Shown: piece after piece, positions 44,446-56,422 of the stretch
Numbering within the stretch: position 1 is the first letter of the stretch
Layout: each line of letters starts with the position of its first letter
NCBI GenBank assembly: GCA_903813345.2
Contig: CAIIXF020000009.1
Location: 36,075,759-36,139,758, forward strand
Source of the DNA: Owenia fusiformis
Lineage: Eukaryota; Annelida; Polychaeta; Sabellida; Oweniidae
Direction: 5' to 3'
Length of the DNA: 64,000 nt
Position numbers and translations under genes: made by a program
The notes under the pieces: model-generated
Told to the model about the DNA's origin: nothing
The model's input: the letters and a program-made list of their open reading frames with translations, nothing else
Databases searched by the model: none

Positions 44446-45819
44446 TATAGACTATATCACAGTTTAGCAGCTCCACCCCACGACCAGTGCGTGTGACAGG
44501 CTGGGTCATAAATCATTTCAAGATCTGGTAGAAAAGGAAAGTAGACATGCCATTTATAAGAATCCAGTAATACAAGAATAAATCAGATTTAATGTAACAC
44601 AAACAACATTATGACAACTGTCATATTATAAATCTGGTTAATGCAGTTTGACATTTGCCATTAATGATAAAGCACAATGGGCAATATTTGAATATACATG
44701 GCAAGCATAATCTCTATAAACCATACAAACATAACTGCAAGAATCACATCATCTCAAATCTGGAATTAATTCAATTAAATATGCCTTATAAAAAGTACTT
44801 CATTGACACAAATATTGATTTTGAAATATATACCTAACATAGCAGATCTAGTTTGGCCTTCAGGATGCTTATATCAGAGAGTAGATTGATAACCTCATTA
44901 GAACCAGTGAGAATGTACATGTTTCCACCCAACCACCCCCTGCCTACTGATAGCCCCAGACAAGTCGTTATCTCCTGATTTGTAATATGAAATAAACCAT
45001 AGAATACCTGGGTAACATCCAGAATGTTAAGTTTACATGTTGAGTGCTTCGTAAAGATATCATGGATATCATTTAATCATCATTTAAATTGTGATTTTTT
45101 AACATAATATTAAATATGTTAGGACATAACACATACCAAGGGAATATGTACATGTACCTGTATCAAAGAAGGACTCTATTTCTTTAATTAAAATTGCAAT
45201 CTATCTGTTTGGCTTTCATGTTTGTTGCCTACTTCAATTGATTTATATTGCAGTTGAAAACTATATTGCGCTTATAATATCAGGAAATACATATTAAAAG
45301 AAAGTACCCTCCCAACTACTGTACCATATTTACATACGGCAAGTACCAGTAAATTCTCTAATTGAACCTCAGGAATGTTTCATTTCAGGAGGATAGACAT
45401 TTTACTGAGATGTTATTGATTTGTCTTCAAGTATCTAATAAATGTAATTTGTCAGTTTGAAGCAATTCTCAAAACTCAATTACTAATATTAGGTCAAGCA
45501 TGTCATATTCAAGACTCATTGGTGCATACTAACATTAGTTTCTCATATCCAGAACATTATCATGGATAAGGTATTTTGGGCTAAGATGCCTTATCATCAG
45601 AATCCGGATTCTATTTTTGACATGATTTCGTTGTCTATTATTCAACACGTAAATGTGCACATGAAAAGAAAAAATGTGACATTGTATTTGACCTTCAATT
45701 AAAGGTATTATAGCAGTGTTGCAGACTAGGGAAGCAGGTGTTAAAATATGCAACATGTAACTTACATGTGTATGAACTTGACTTAACTTTTTCATATAAC
45801 TTGTTGTCTGTTTTCTGTA
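44446..45819. other. No gene seen
   Basis: AT-rich. Two overlapping minus-strand frames at 45535-45916 cross into the transposon end and are by-products. Confidence 0.45.
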
Positions 45820-45932
45820 CAGTAGAACCTGTATATCTGAACACCTGGCTAATCCGAACACCTCCCAATCTGAACACTTTTTCTCGGTCACATTTTTTAC
45901 TCCCATTGATTCCCATGTTAAAAAATACTTAC

Positions 45933-47674
45933 AGTTTGCATAGTTGTTTATTTGTCAATTAAATCGATTTTAAATGTACAGGCAACTGACACCCATACGG
46001 GTGTAAATAGTTACATATGATTATATTACATAATTGTATTAATCAAGATGACAAGATATAAAACTGTTTTTTAAGATAGAAAGTTAGAAGAAAAGTGATA
46101 GAAGAGAAAGAAATATACATATATAAAAGCACATATAGCTAAATGTTATACAGATTAATTTAATACTTGTCCAGATAATACTTTTTCAAATCTGACTTAA
46201 ATTTATTTCTAGAATTCAGATGTTTAAAAGTTTCAGGTAATTCATTCCATGTTATTTGTCCTATGTATTTAATGCTCCTTTGTCCAAATGTAGTTTTAAA
46301 TTAATTAGCTCTAAGATTGAATCTATAACGTGTCTCTTGACCATGAGTTTGAGCATTTGATATGAAGTAGTCAGAGAATAAAGTTTGAGGAAATTCTTTA
46401 GGTCGTTTGAGACAATTATATACAAAAATACCGACATTTAGCTTATGAATATCTTCTAATTTAAGTATTTTTATTTTCTTAAATTGTGGAGAGGAATCGT
46501 CTGTTCTAGCACTGTTTGTAATTAGTCTTAAGAATCTTTTTTGTACTTTCAAAATTTGAAACAATAGAGCTTTAGTTGCTGTTCCCCAGATAAGAATACA
46601 ATAATTTATATGGCTATATATAAGAGAGTAATAGATAGACATCATTGCAGTGTGATTTATCTTATTTTTGACCTTGAAAAGAATTCCTACTACTTGTGAA
46701 ATTTTGGTAGATACATGAGCAATATGCTCATTCCATTTAAGTTTATCATCGATAATAACTCCAAGGAAAGTGGTCTTTGAAATTCTTTCAATAGGTTTAT
46801 TTCTAATTTTAATATTTAGCATTTTTATTTCAGATTCTTTTAATTTGTGTGGATGAAAGATCATGAATTTTGATTTTTCTATATTAAGCGATAGTTTATT
46901 TGCACATAGCCATTCGTCAAGATTTTCTAATTCAGAGTTAACATGATTAATGAGAGTACTTAGGTTTTTATGTGAGCAGAGAAGGTTTGTATCATCAGCA
47001 AAGATAACAAATTTAAATATAGAAGATGTCGTAACAATGTCATTGATGTAAATAAGAAACAGAATAGGTCCAAAGATCGAGCCCTGTGGAACCCCGCAGG
47101 TGACTGTGTTGGTTTTGGAAGTCTTGTCATTATATTCTGTTTCCTGAGTTCGGTTTGAAAGATAGCTAATGAACCACTTATGTGCATTTCCCCTGATTCC
47201 ATTATAGTATAATTTTTGAAGAAGTATTTCATGATTAACCGTATCAAATGCTTTAGACAAGTCGATGAAAATAGCAATATTAAGATCTTTCTTTTCAATT
47301 GACTGGATTAATGTTTCTAAGAAGCTGGTAATAGCCATATATGTAGATCTGTTTTTTCTAAAGCCAAATTGCTGTTCACAGAAGATATTATATTTCTCTA
47401 GAAAATCTACAAGTCGATTTGCCATTACTCGCTCCAATACTTTAGAGAATACTGATAATAGGGAAATTGGTCTGTAGTTATTGAATTTAGTTTCATCCTC
47501 CTTTTTAAATATAGGCTTGACCTTTGCTTTTTTTAGTAAGTCTGGAAATGTTGCTGTTGAAAGAGAGAGGTTGCATATATATGTCAGAGGTATAATTAAA
47601 TTATCCTTGACTGTTTTTATTGCAATTGGTTTGATTTGATCTTGACCAGGGCTTTTGTCTTCAAGTTCTTATAG
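45933..47674 (-). mobile_element. 5'-truncated LINE inside the MITE
   Basis: 1.74 kb, minus orientation, bounded by ACTTAC at 45927-45932 and 47675-47680, a 6-bp target duplication absent from other MITE copies. It carries the C-terminal two thirds of an ORF2 and a 370-nt 3' region without a long poly(A), as in CR1/L2-type elements. The frame is intact, so the insertion is probably fairly recent. Confidence 0.85.
46301..47668 (-). CDS. LINE reverse transcriptase (ORF2 fragment), 455 codons
   Basis: Non-LTR reverse transcriptase, which copies element RNA at a nicked target. Open from just after a TAA at 47669-47671 to the stop at 46301, with an internal ATG at 47437 that is probably not the natural start. 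Motifs in order: SPGQDQI near residue 6, YRPISLLSVFSKVLERV around 62-78, FIDLSKAFDTVNH from 134, GVPQGSIFGP from 192, catalytic FADD at 223-226, LSLNIEKSKFM, FLGVIID. The tail ends TRYRFNLRAN. The endonuclease domain is missing (5' truncation), so it cannot act alone. FADD-type, jockey/CR1/L2 superclade is inferred. Confidence 0.92.
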   Translation of the reverse strand, partial: ELEDKSPGQDQIKPIAIKTVKDNLIIPLTYICNLSLSTATFPDLLKKAKVKPIFKKEDETKFNNYRPISLLSVFSKVLERVMANRLVDFLEKYNIFCEQQFGFRKNRSTYMAITSFLETLIQSIEKKDLNIAIFIDLSKAFDTVNHEILLQKLYYNGIRGNAHKWFISYLSNRTQETEYNDKTSKTNTVTCGVPQGSIFGPILFLIYINDIVTTSSIFKFVIFADDTNLLCSHKNLSTLINHVNSELENLDEWLCANKLSLNIEKSKFMIFHPHKLKESEIKMLNIKIRNKPIERISKTTFLGVIIDDKLKWNEHIAHVSTKISQVVGILFKVKNKINHTAMMSIYYSLIYSHINYCILIWGTATKALLFQILKVQKRFLRLITNSARTDDSSPQFKKIKILKLEDIHKLNVGIFVYNCLKRPKEFPQTLFSDYFISNAQTHGQETRYRFNLRAN

Positions 47675-47840
47675 ACTTACCTCTCAATTTGAACAGTGAA
47701 CAGTCATATTTGAAAAATTAACCTGTTTAATCTGAACACTTTTCATAAAATTTCACATGTTTCATACAAAATTGCTCAAATATTGATATCAAAACTTTGG
47801 GAAAAATACTTGAATGGTCTTGATTGGACAGGTTTTACTG

Positions 47841-49007
47841 TACTAATGAGTTCCAATTAATAGAGGTGTACAATCTGCCCAGTCTTCCCTTGTTGTTGTC
47901 TCTTTTTGTGAACTAGTAAATCTTGATTTCACTGTTGACCCGTGGTTTCCAATTAATTGTTAAATTCCCCTTAGAATATGTTTTGCATAGTCTCATCTTG
48001 GTATCTTTAGGCCCTCAGCACATGTTATGGTTGTCATCCCTAGATAGCAAAGAACCATAACCTCAAAAATGTTACTGTGGTTTAAGCCAATATTGAAATC
48101 CTGCTGCATATGAATAATTCCCCAATCTTAACAGAAAATCTTGATTTAAACCTTTTTTCATTCATTTTTATTCACTTTTTGAATATTTATAATCTTTGCT
48201 TCCATTTAATCTAACTTACTTCACTATGATGAAGCCAAGCTAGCATCATTTATAATGGTAATTGAGTAATTTAAAAAAGAATTATTTCTAACTAATGAAA
48301 TGCTATACATTGTTAGTTTCCTAGCATTTTTGATCATTAAGGTTGATGTAGAAGTGAATTTTCTATTAGGAATGAATAATGAAATACTTATTAACTGATT
48401 TGCTCCAATTTGATCTTGCATTTATGCATTCCCTGACATGCAATGTTAGAAATTTTGTTCTCTCAATAAGTTTTTCATTAAGCAAGGTTTAAATTTCCAA
48501 TTAGGAATATGAAATGTTTCATGACATCTCATTTGTAAACTACAAGTTTGTGCAGTGGATTTTTGTTGGTGCGTGTCAATTTCCAAATGCCAAAATCTCA
48601 AATGGGCGTAGCACCCACTTGCTTTAGTTAGGGGTATCACAAAGTGAAGGACTCAAACCTTAATGCATGATAGATGAAGTACAATCAATTACTGAAGAGA
48701 TCTCATAAGAAATGAGTGACACCGCAGCTTGTGAAGATGCCACATGGCACATATATTATATCACCTTGAGGTACCTTTGTAAGGCTAGTCTTGGAGCCTT
48801 AGGCTAAGTACATTGAACTTCATGTAAAATACATTCCTACCAGGTGGGATATGAGCTCTATTATGTCACCGTCCCGCCACCTGTTTTTCTGCTCAAATTA
48901 TCATTTGTTTTCCCATCTTTAGGTCTTTAATTCATCCTTCAAACTCATACCTCCAGGTCCAATATCAAGAAAACCTCCCAAGGTTTCTTCTTTTGGGAAA
49001 TGACAAG
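47841..49007. other. No gene seen
   Basis: AT-rich. 48590-48640 has TGGGCGTAGCACCCACTTGC, recalling the TTGCACCCAC words at 8.9 and 63.3 kb. Confidence 0.4.
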
Positions 49008-49192
49008 AAAAGAAAAGTCTCGGTTTCAAGAACAGTCTACTGCGCTAATAATTTTTTTAATGAAAAATATAGAAACAACACCCAAATTAAATTATGAATT
49101 TTCAAAAGAGGACATTTAAATCTACAATATGTAAAAATCATCAAAATTATCTTAAGCAGGGCGTAATATGCAGTCGACCGATTCAATAAAAG
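49008..49192. mobile_element. Diverged first copy of the ACAAGTCTCGG element
   Basis: AAAAGTCTCGGTTTCAAGAA, CAGTCTACTGCGC, CCAAATTAAATTATGAATTT and GGGCGTAATATGCAGTCGAC match 49193-49385 in order, with the right inverted end shortened. Confidence 0.65.
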
Positions 49193-49385
49193 ACAAGTCT
49201 CGGTTTGGAGAACAAAGTTCATCAGTCTACTGCGCAACATATAGAAATATCAACCAAATTAAATTATGGATATTCAAAAGAGAACATTTAAATCTACACT
49301 ATGTAAAAATATCAAAATTGTCGAAACCAGGCGTAACATGCAGTAGACTGATGAACTTCGTTCTCCAAACCGAAACTAGTCTTGT
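49193..49385. mobile_element. MITE with 40-bp inverted ends
   Basis: Left ACAAGTCTCGGTTTGGAGAA, right the complement of ACAAGACTAGTTTCGGTTTG; both continue into TTCATCAGTCTACTGC. 193 bp, no frame. Directly follows its diverged copy, so the pair may be a tandem. Confidence 0.75.
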
Positions 49386-50954
49386 GTTTATGATTTCCTT
49401 TGACTGACGCTGTGATAATGCAAGAGGTTTCAATTTAAAGTATTAGCAAAAAGTCAAACTTGATATTTAAAAGTTGAATATACTTATTCCCATACATGCA
49501 AGTAGAAATACTAAGTCAATACAGTACATACAAATTAGTGCATTCCTGTGTTATGTTGTTGTCTTTGTCACTCTCCCAGCTGTCACTCATCTGTATGTAT
49601 GTACGAGCTTGTCAACCTCCTCAGCAACAACCACTATTACCATACTATAGCTTCTGTATGTGGGATGTTGTCATTTTGATACTTTAAGCATCTTTCTTGC
49701 TTGCAAAGGGAGATTGGTGGAAAAGATGTTTTTAACCACAATATTAGTTACCAAAGACACAGATGAATGTAGTTGTTTTGGTAAATGTGCCATCACCGTT
49801 GAAAGAAATACTCATTTCAAAGTATTTTAACAAAGCGTATACTATAGTATGGAATATATATAGGAAGCCTCCAATTGATATTATATTGACTTCTGCTAAA
49901 CTATACCCGATAGAATTAAAAGTCAATGCATGTCTAGACTAATATTTCTATAGCATTTATCTCTGATAGAAATTATTCTTGCAAATTCATAATTATAGAA
50001 ATGCATGGTCACGGAAAAGTCAGTCACAAAAATATCTAAAATGGTCAGGAAGGTCGGTGAATTGTAAGTGAGTGACTTTATAAAAAGTTGAAAACCATGG
50101 ACTGAAAAGATGTATGAAAAAAAGAGAAAAACTTAATGAAGCTACTAAAATCATGTGCATACAGTTAGTAAAATCTGTCACTTTCATTACAATTTTTGCC
50201 AATAAAAACATCACGGTTTTGGGATTTCATGCTGGAGCTTTGTTTTAATCCATTTTTATTATACAGTTTAAGAAGCCTTTAAGCCATGCGTTTGCCATGA
50301 CCTACGGAAAAGGAGCCAATGTCACGATGATCTTAAATGTATTGATAAAAAATCAATTAAGGAGACAGATGCAATCTGAATTAGCTCATTCTTTATGAGA
50401 AACTGGTTTAAACTGAGAGTTGAGTAATACATGCGGGAGCCCTTAGTGCGTTAACATGTAAGCCAATATTTTTTACATAATCGTCTATTATACATTTAAA
50501 ACAAAAGCGTTCTTCAAATATTTGACGGGAAAGTCTGGTTACAGAGCAGGTGAGGTAGATCAACCAATCAGAACCAAACATGTTCTAATGTGTGTAATAT
50601 GAACCTGGGAGATCGAACATTGACATGATTCTTTTCAGTAAGTTGATGACAAAGGATTTTAAAGCTGTATTATATAAATAATCTGTCTGACAAGGTCTTA
50701 CATCACTTCAAATATTAAACATACATTTTAGAAATTGCTTGAATAACATTTGCATAATATTTTCTTAAGAAAGATAAAAGAACAAAACTGAGTATGTATC
50801 AATTACATGTATATCGCATAGTTAATTGAGGAACAAGATAAAAAATTAGTATATATATAAAATACATTATATATAAAAGGAATTACATAAGTAAAACTTG
50901 AGCATTATAGGCTTGCACACTGTCACCATAGGCCCTTTACTTGGCCAACCTTAA
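49386..50954. other. No gene seen
   Basis: AT-rich, no repeats or supported frames. Confidence 0.4.
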
Positions 50955-51269
50955 AGGGGCAGTATAAGATAGAGATAAGAAAATGTTTGAATTAACCTTA
51001 TATAGGTTATCTCTGATCACTGTGACACATTAACATTATTGAAGATTTTAGATGTCTGTTGAATTCAAATCAGAAAAATTTAAAATGTCTCAAGTCATTT
51101 TGAATTTGAAGGAGACAGCTCCTTTTCAAAATAATTGCCATAGAAATTAAAGCATTTTCTTGAAATAGGTCAGAATTGTTAGACATCATTTACACAGCAA
51201 GAAATGTATCTATTGTTTCTGACAATTTCTGAGGTTATCCTGCACTCATTTCTCTCCTTCGTTGCCCCT
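50955..51269. mobile_element. TTAA-flanked MITE, AGGGGCA ends
   Basis: AGGGGCAGTATAAGAT at the left, GTTGCCCCT at the right, TTAA at 50951-50954 and 51270-51273. Same target as the 40738 element but with different ends. Confidence 0.65.
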
Positions 51270-51990
51270 TTAATGAAAATGTACTAAAGATGTCTGCAGA
51301 TCAGGTTCAGGTAGGTACTAGGTAGTGGGGCTGTTAATGTTTATGAATGAACAATGAAGCAGTCAGGGAATACACAGCTGTTGTAGCATACCAGAATTAC
51401 CAGTAATCTACTCACATCAGCAACAAACATTATACATCTCACATATGAGCTGGGTTCATCAACTAAAATTGGTAATAAACAATGCATGGTGGTCTCCCAT
51501 TACCTATAAACTGTTACCAAATTAATTTCATAATGCATCTTTGGAAGTGAATCAGGTTTTGACTTTAGGCATATGTACAGGTTAGATTTCGATTTGATAT
51601 TAATGACTTCATGCTGAAAATCACCAGGCTTACAGTTGGGGGTTGTGGTTACAGGTTAAGATGAGTGTATCTCAAACAAGAAAGTATGTCACTCTTTCAA
51701 AGAGTGGAGGCATCATTTGGCACTTTTGTGTCATGACAAGGCTTTTGAAATAATTTGGCCTTATTGATCTGTGATGGGCTTGGAGGTAGAAGTAGGGCAA
51801 TATGAGATGACCAATAGACCCATTTGTTTCATATATTTGGCCGTTGGGAGTTATATTTAGGGATTGGGTCTGGTTTTAGTATGCAATTGAGATGAGCTGT
51901 CAGAGACGATTTGTTTTAGAATTTTAATGTGTCTTTCAGGTGTTCTTAGTGAGTACAGTCTGGTACCCATGAGACTTCCAATTCATGTTT
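51270..51990. other. No gene seen
   Basis: No supported frame, splice pair or repeat. Confidence 0.35.
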
Positions 51991-52200
51991 AGTTAGCGGT
52001 ATGTTGCTCTAATAATTTCTAGGCCAAGTCATGTTTGGTTAGCGGTATATTGCTCTAATAATTTCGAGGCCAAGTCATGTTTGGTTAGCGGTGTGTTGCT
52101 CTCATGATAGACCCTTGTGATTTCTATGTCAATTCTTCACTTGTTAATTATCCTCATAGCTTTTAGGCCAAGTCATGCTTGATTAGCAGTACATATGTAC
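51991..52200. repeat. 46-bp tandem repeat, about 3-4 copies
   Basis: GTTAGCGGTATGTTGCTCTA with AGGCCAAGTCATGTTTG recur at 51992, 52038 and 52084, then decay (AGGCCAAGTCATGCTTGATT at 52160). Confidence 0.8.
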
Positions 52201-53045
52201 TAGTATATATTCCCTATGATTTTTTGATCAGGTAATGTTTAGCTCGCTCAATCAGGTTCATTTAATAGTCAGTCTGCCAGTCAGAGATCATCTAGACTTG
52301 GACATACCTGGTTATGGTATTGTTTGTTGGCTCCTTAAATATTTTTGAACATTATTTGCATTATTCATCAATCAATTTTATTTACAATCAGAGTAATAAA
52401 GATTAATGTACTTTGCTATAAGGAGTTCTACAATTGATATCAAAGTGTCATTTGGATAAAATATTTATGAGGATCATTAACAAAAATAGATTTTGATAGG
52501 CTTGTGTTTTTTATTTACAGATTTTGCATGGTACATATTGAAGGGATGTACTAGAAAACAAAGAACATTCAAAGCTGCAACACAACCTGTTTGTTAGCCT
52601 GGAATCTGTATAAGCTAGCCTCACTACCCTCAAACAAATGCAGATGATTTTGCATTTTATGCTTTTTAATATTTCAATGTATGAAATTAATTTGAGGCAG
52701 TTGTAAACAGAAAAAATGTTGTTATTCTCAAGTTAACAAACATGAAGTAATACAATAAATGAATGCTTGTTATGTCAACATAAATTGTCATATAACAAGA
52801 ACCCTGGATAAAACAATGTTTATGATGCTGAATGATGAGTCATATTCTGATTGGATATACATGTAATATAGACAAGATCAAAGAATCATCATGAAGTTAA
52901 AGAGTATAGACAAATCCAGTTCTTGTGAAGGGTTGTTGTTCAGTGGGTGTAAACACAGTGTACATGTATGTAGAATGTATATGATATAGTCAGAACAGAT
53001 GCTTAGGTAGCTGGGTTGATGTGGGACATGTTTTCATCAAGATGG
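52201..53045. other. No gene seen
   Basis: AT-rich, no supported feature. Confidence 0.35.
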
Positions 53046-53720
53046 GTTGATAAGAAGAAGCTTGAGTTTCAACACCTGGAGTCTTCTATCTCTGATATAT
53101 GGTCTACCTGTGTACTGTGCCAATGTATGTCCATTATATTAGATACTAGTCTTGTTTCAAGCCCTTATGACCCATCCCCTGTTTATCCCATCTCTACTTA
53201 GAGATGAAGTAGATGGGGTTGGGGGGGGGGGTTTGGGGGGCAGAGCTTTGATGCAAGATAACTTCATACAGAACACTGTCAATAACAATAATAGGTTTTT
53301 TGAGAAAATATCAATTTTGGGTGGTGTAAGTATAATAAGGTTTTCAAGAAATAGGTTGAAATAGGTCAGAAGAAGCTTGAGTTTCAACACCTGGAGTCTT
53401 CTATCTCTGATATATGGTCTACCTGTGTACTGTGCCAATGTATGTCCATTATATTAGATACTAGTCTTGTTTCAAGCCCTTATGACCCAGCCCCTGTTTA
53501 TCTCATCTCTATCTAGAGATGAAGAAGATGGGGGTAGGGGGTTGGGGGGGAGGTAGGAGTAGATGGGGGTGGGGGTCGGGGGTGGAGTCTTGATGCAAGA
53601 TAACTTCATACAGAACACTTTCAATAGCAATAATAAGTTTTTTGAGAAAATAGATATTTTGAGTGGTGTAAGTTTTATAAGGTTTTCAAGAAATAGGTTG
53701 AAATAGGTCAGAATAGGTCA
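53046..53720 (+). repeat. Tandem duplication of about 320-340 bp
   Basis: Copy 1 starts GAAGAAGCTTGAGTTTCAAC near 53055, copy 2 the same near 53371. Both run through ATATGGTCTACCTGTGTACT, a G-rich tract, AAGATAACTTCATACAGAAC and AAATAGGTTGAAATAGGTCA. Differences are concentrated in the G-rich tract. The identical start could be an exon (KKLEFQHLESSISDIW then STCVLCQ before GTATGT), but the frames outside it are closed. Confidence 0.85.
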
Positions 53721-54702
53721 GTGTACATGTAATCATCTGTAGGTCTGAACTTTGGGCAGAATATGTGTTATATTTTTTTTCAATCTACAGGTCAGAATTT
53801 TGGATGTTGCAGAACGCAAATGTGGTTATTAATATTCTACAAAAATTTATCATTAGGAATCTGTTTTATTTACTGCATTATGAAATCTTTGTTGTTTTAA
53901 CTTATATTTCTTGTAGATCTAAAATAACTTCAAAGAATGTCTTTAATCAATGATGATATCACTCTTGTCTACAATTGCTTTTGATGTTCACTCTCCAACG
54001 TCGAACAACCATACATCAATACAATGTAATAAGCATATACATCCAAAACAATGGCAAGTTTCAAGCTTAAAGTACAGTCTGAGGATGAAGTCATTCTGGC
54101 CTTATGTTGCAAATAAGGCTAAAATGTTATCAGATGTTGTAACGGAGGCTACAATATGAGAGGAAACATAAGACCTATGTGGTCGTGAGCTTGTTCCGCC
54201 TACTTCTAATGAAAAAAGGAAATATTTGTTCAACATCAAGGTATTATAAAAATAAACTTGGAGCATATGTATATGGTAGACTCACTATATTGGACACTAT
54301 TTAACTTTGCTAATAGCATTGTCTTTGCCTATATGGTTTTATAGAGGCTATAGATACTGGAGGCTGAACCCAAAGGTTTTTATGTTATGTTATATATACA
54401 AGTCCTCATAGACCCCACATGTCTCTACTGCTTCCTGTAGAATAATGTAAAGCTGATATTCTAAACCATGACTTTGTATTCATTATGTGTATCAAACACA
54501 AATGAAATATACCAGCTTGCTATTGCAATGATTGATTGAAGTAACTTTACATCATCAAAAGGATTCAAATATAGGAACAGTAATATAGGCTTTATTGTAT
54601 TTTTCAGTTGGAGTAGTTGTATGGTAGCAATAATGGCAGTGAATATATGAGGAGACAATTGGCAGACTGGAGCAACCAACTACCAACAAACAGGTGAGTG
54701 TT
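53721..54702. other. No gene seen
   Basis: Two plus-strand frames of 60-70 codons at 53765-54159 lack splice context or domains. Confidence 0.4.
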
Positions 54703-54914
54703 CAGGGGCGTAGCCAGCTTTCAGTCAGTGGGGTGCGATCGCCAAAAAAATTCGGTTTACAAAAATTGATGCAACTTCCTTCAAAATTAAACTAGAAGCT
54801 CCAAATAAAAAGCATTTTAAAGCTCTTTTCTTCATCTTTCTCATGGTTTTATTTTTATAGGTTATGGGGGGGGGTGCGATCGCAGCTATTGCATCCCCCT
54901 GGCTACGTCTATGG
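54703..54914. mobile_element. MITE with CAGGGGCGTAGCCAG ends
   Basis: Left CAGGGGCGTAGCCAGCTTTC, right ATCCCCCTGGCTACGTCTAT (inverted), with GGTGCGATCGC just inside both ends. 212 bp, no frame. Confidence 0.7.
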
Positions 54915-55184
54915 TGGTATACAGAATCTTGTAATAAGAGATATACATATATTGCTCTCTGTGTATCTCATGATGTCTTGGATCATACTATTTCACAAAA
55001 CATTTAGAAAACGGATACCCTGTGCTCAGATATACTTTTAGACTAAAAAGTAGCAAATACCGTATAGTGTTATAGCTCTGGTAGGATCAGGAATATTGTT
55101 TGGTTCAGGTAGATTTTTATTTTTTTGTGTAGCAAATATGTTTTTTCAAGATCATACAGAATATTTCTTTGATGATATTCTATA

Positions 55185-55520
55185 TGATGGAGAATATGCC
55201 CTTCATGTTATTTCTCCATGATGAAGAGCAATATGCCCTTTATTTTATTCTTTCATGATGCAGAATATGCCCTCTATGTTATTCAACCATGTATGATAGA
55301 GAATATGCCCTCTATGTTATTCAACCATGTATAATGGAGAATATGACCTTTATGTTATTCAACCATGCATGGTAGAGAATATGCCCTCTATGATGTTCAA
55401 CCATGTATGATAGAGAATATGCCCTCTATGTTATTCAACTTTGTATGGTAGAGAATATGCCCTCTATGTTAGTCAACCATGTATGATCGAGAATATGCCC
55501 TTCATGTTGTTCAGTCATAA
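55185..55520. repeat. 38-bp tandem array, about 8 copies
   Basis: Unit AATATGCCCTCTATGTTATT followed by CAACCATGTATGATAGAG, 38 bp. The outer copies are more diverged. Confidence 0.88.
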
Positions 55521-55980
55521 TATAAAAAAATATGCCATTTATGTTATTCTTATATGCTGGAATATGCTCTCTCTTAGCCATGATCATAACTGTATGTACA
55601 TTTAATAGTTATTAGTTGATACACCTTGTAATTTTGTAAATTTAGAGGATAAAGCAATTAACTTGTATTATTTCACTGGTTCAACTTTATAATTAGAGTT
55701 TCAGAATCACCAAATTAAAACCTGATTATAGAGAGATGGATCCAATTATGTTCATTTTAATTATCTGATAATGATGCTACATGTACAGTATATTTAAAAT
55801 TACTTTTATAATTCAAGGTCATTTCATAATGGAAGGAGACTTTTCTATGTTAAGCAAAATATCAGCTTTGTGTAAGTAGCAGGGGTTTAGGGGGAATGAT
55901 AAACTATAAACATGAGAGATGAAAAGTAGATCAGGTTTTTACTTTTGAGGTATTGACTTAAAAGCAATGGGCATTTTGGT
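55521..55980. other. No gene seen
   Basis: Featureless AT-rich stretch between the 38-bp array and the palindrome. Confidence 0.35.
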
Positions 55981-55995
55981 CAAAACAACAGTATA

Positions 55996-56124
55996 CAATT
56001 ATTGACCTCTCCAGAGGTTTACTGTCAAAATTATATCCCGAGACTGTAAACCGAGACTGTAGGTCGAGGTTTACAGTCGAGGGATATAATTTTGACAGTA
56101 AACCGAATGGAGAGGTCTATAATT
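55996..56124. repeat. Long hyphenated palindrome with CG-containing core
   Basis: Arms 55996-56039 and 56080-56124 pair over about 44 bp (GTTTACTGTCAAAATTATAT with its complement; GACCTCTCC with GGAGAGGTC). The core repeats AGACTGTAAACC and GGTTTACAGTC, nested inside. It abuts the stop of the frame at 56117-56422. Confidence 0.85.
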
Positions 56125-56422
56125 GTTTTGTTAGTCCGAAGAATATCTTAGATTTTTCTGACCCTTGAAGTTGACTTGAAGTTGGATTCAGACCCTCGAG
56201 ACGTTCATGTTGTATTTCAAACACAATATTCCTTACATCACTTAATGGAGTCAAATTACTCTTCTGGGCGAAGTCCACTAAAAGCTTTGTACAAAGTTTT
56301 AGATTTTTCTTCGTATTTTGACTGTCTTTACTCTCTAAGAGACTAATAATATCCTCATCTTCAACATTTTTGAAACGGCTAGTGCTAGCGGCAGCCATTT
56401 TATCGTCTGGTAATGACGTCAT
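56117..56422 (-). CDS. 101-codon frame, Crypton/DUF3504-like N-terminal segment
   Basis: Starts MTSLPDDKMAAASTSRF, then EDEDIISLLESKDSQNTKK and KLLVDFAQKSNLTPLSD. A hydrophobic/acidic lead, then the KDSxNTKK word and a helix resemble the start of DUF3504/ZMYM-type proteins derived from Crypton tyrosine recombinases, from general knowledge of the family. Only the N-terminal piece is present: no catalytic tyrosine region follows, and the frame ends in the palindrome. Upstream (56423-56535) lie TGACGTCA, CCAAT (as ATTGG complement) and a GCGCGG tract. It could be a first exon, a truncated element or a domesticated fragment. Confidence 0.5.
   Translation of the reverse strand: MTSLPDDKMAAASTSRFKNVEDEDIISLLESKDSQNTKKNLKLCTKLLVDFAQKSNLTPLSDVRNIVFEIQHERLEGLNPTSSQLQGSEKSKIFFGLTKQL

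Larger units (their letters stand above)
45820..47840. mobile_element. Pogo-like MITE split by a LINE
   Basis: Left half 45820-45932 starts CAGTAGAACCTGTATATCTG, right half 47675-47840 ends GGACAGGTTTTACTG, TA outside both (45818-45819, 47841-47842). The halves join to match the interior of 8038-8213 (complement): CATGTTAAAAAATACTTAC then CTCTCAATTTGAACAG. Confidence 0.85.
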
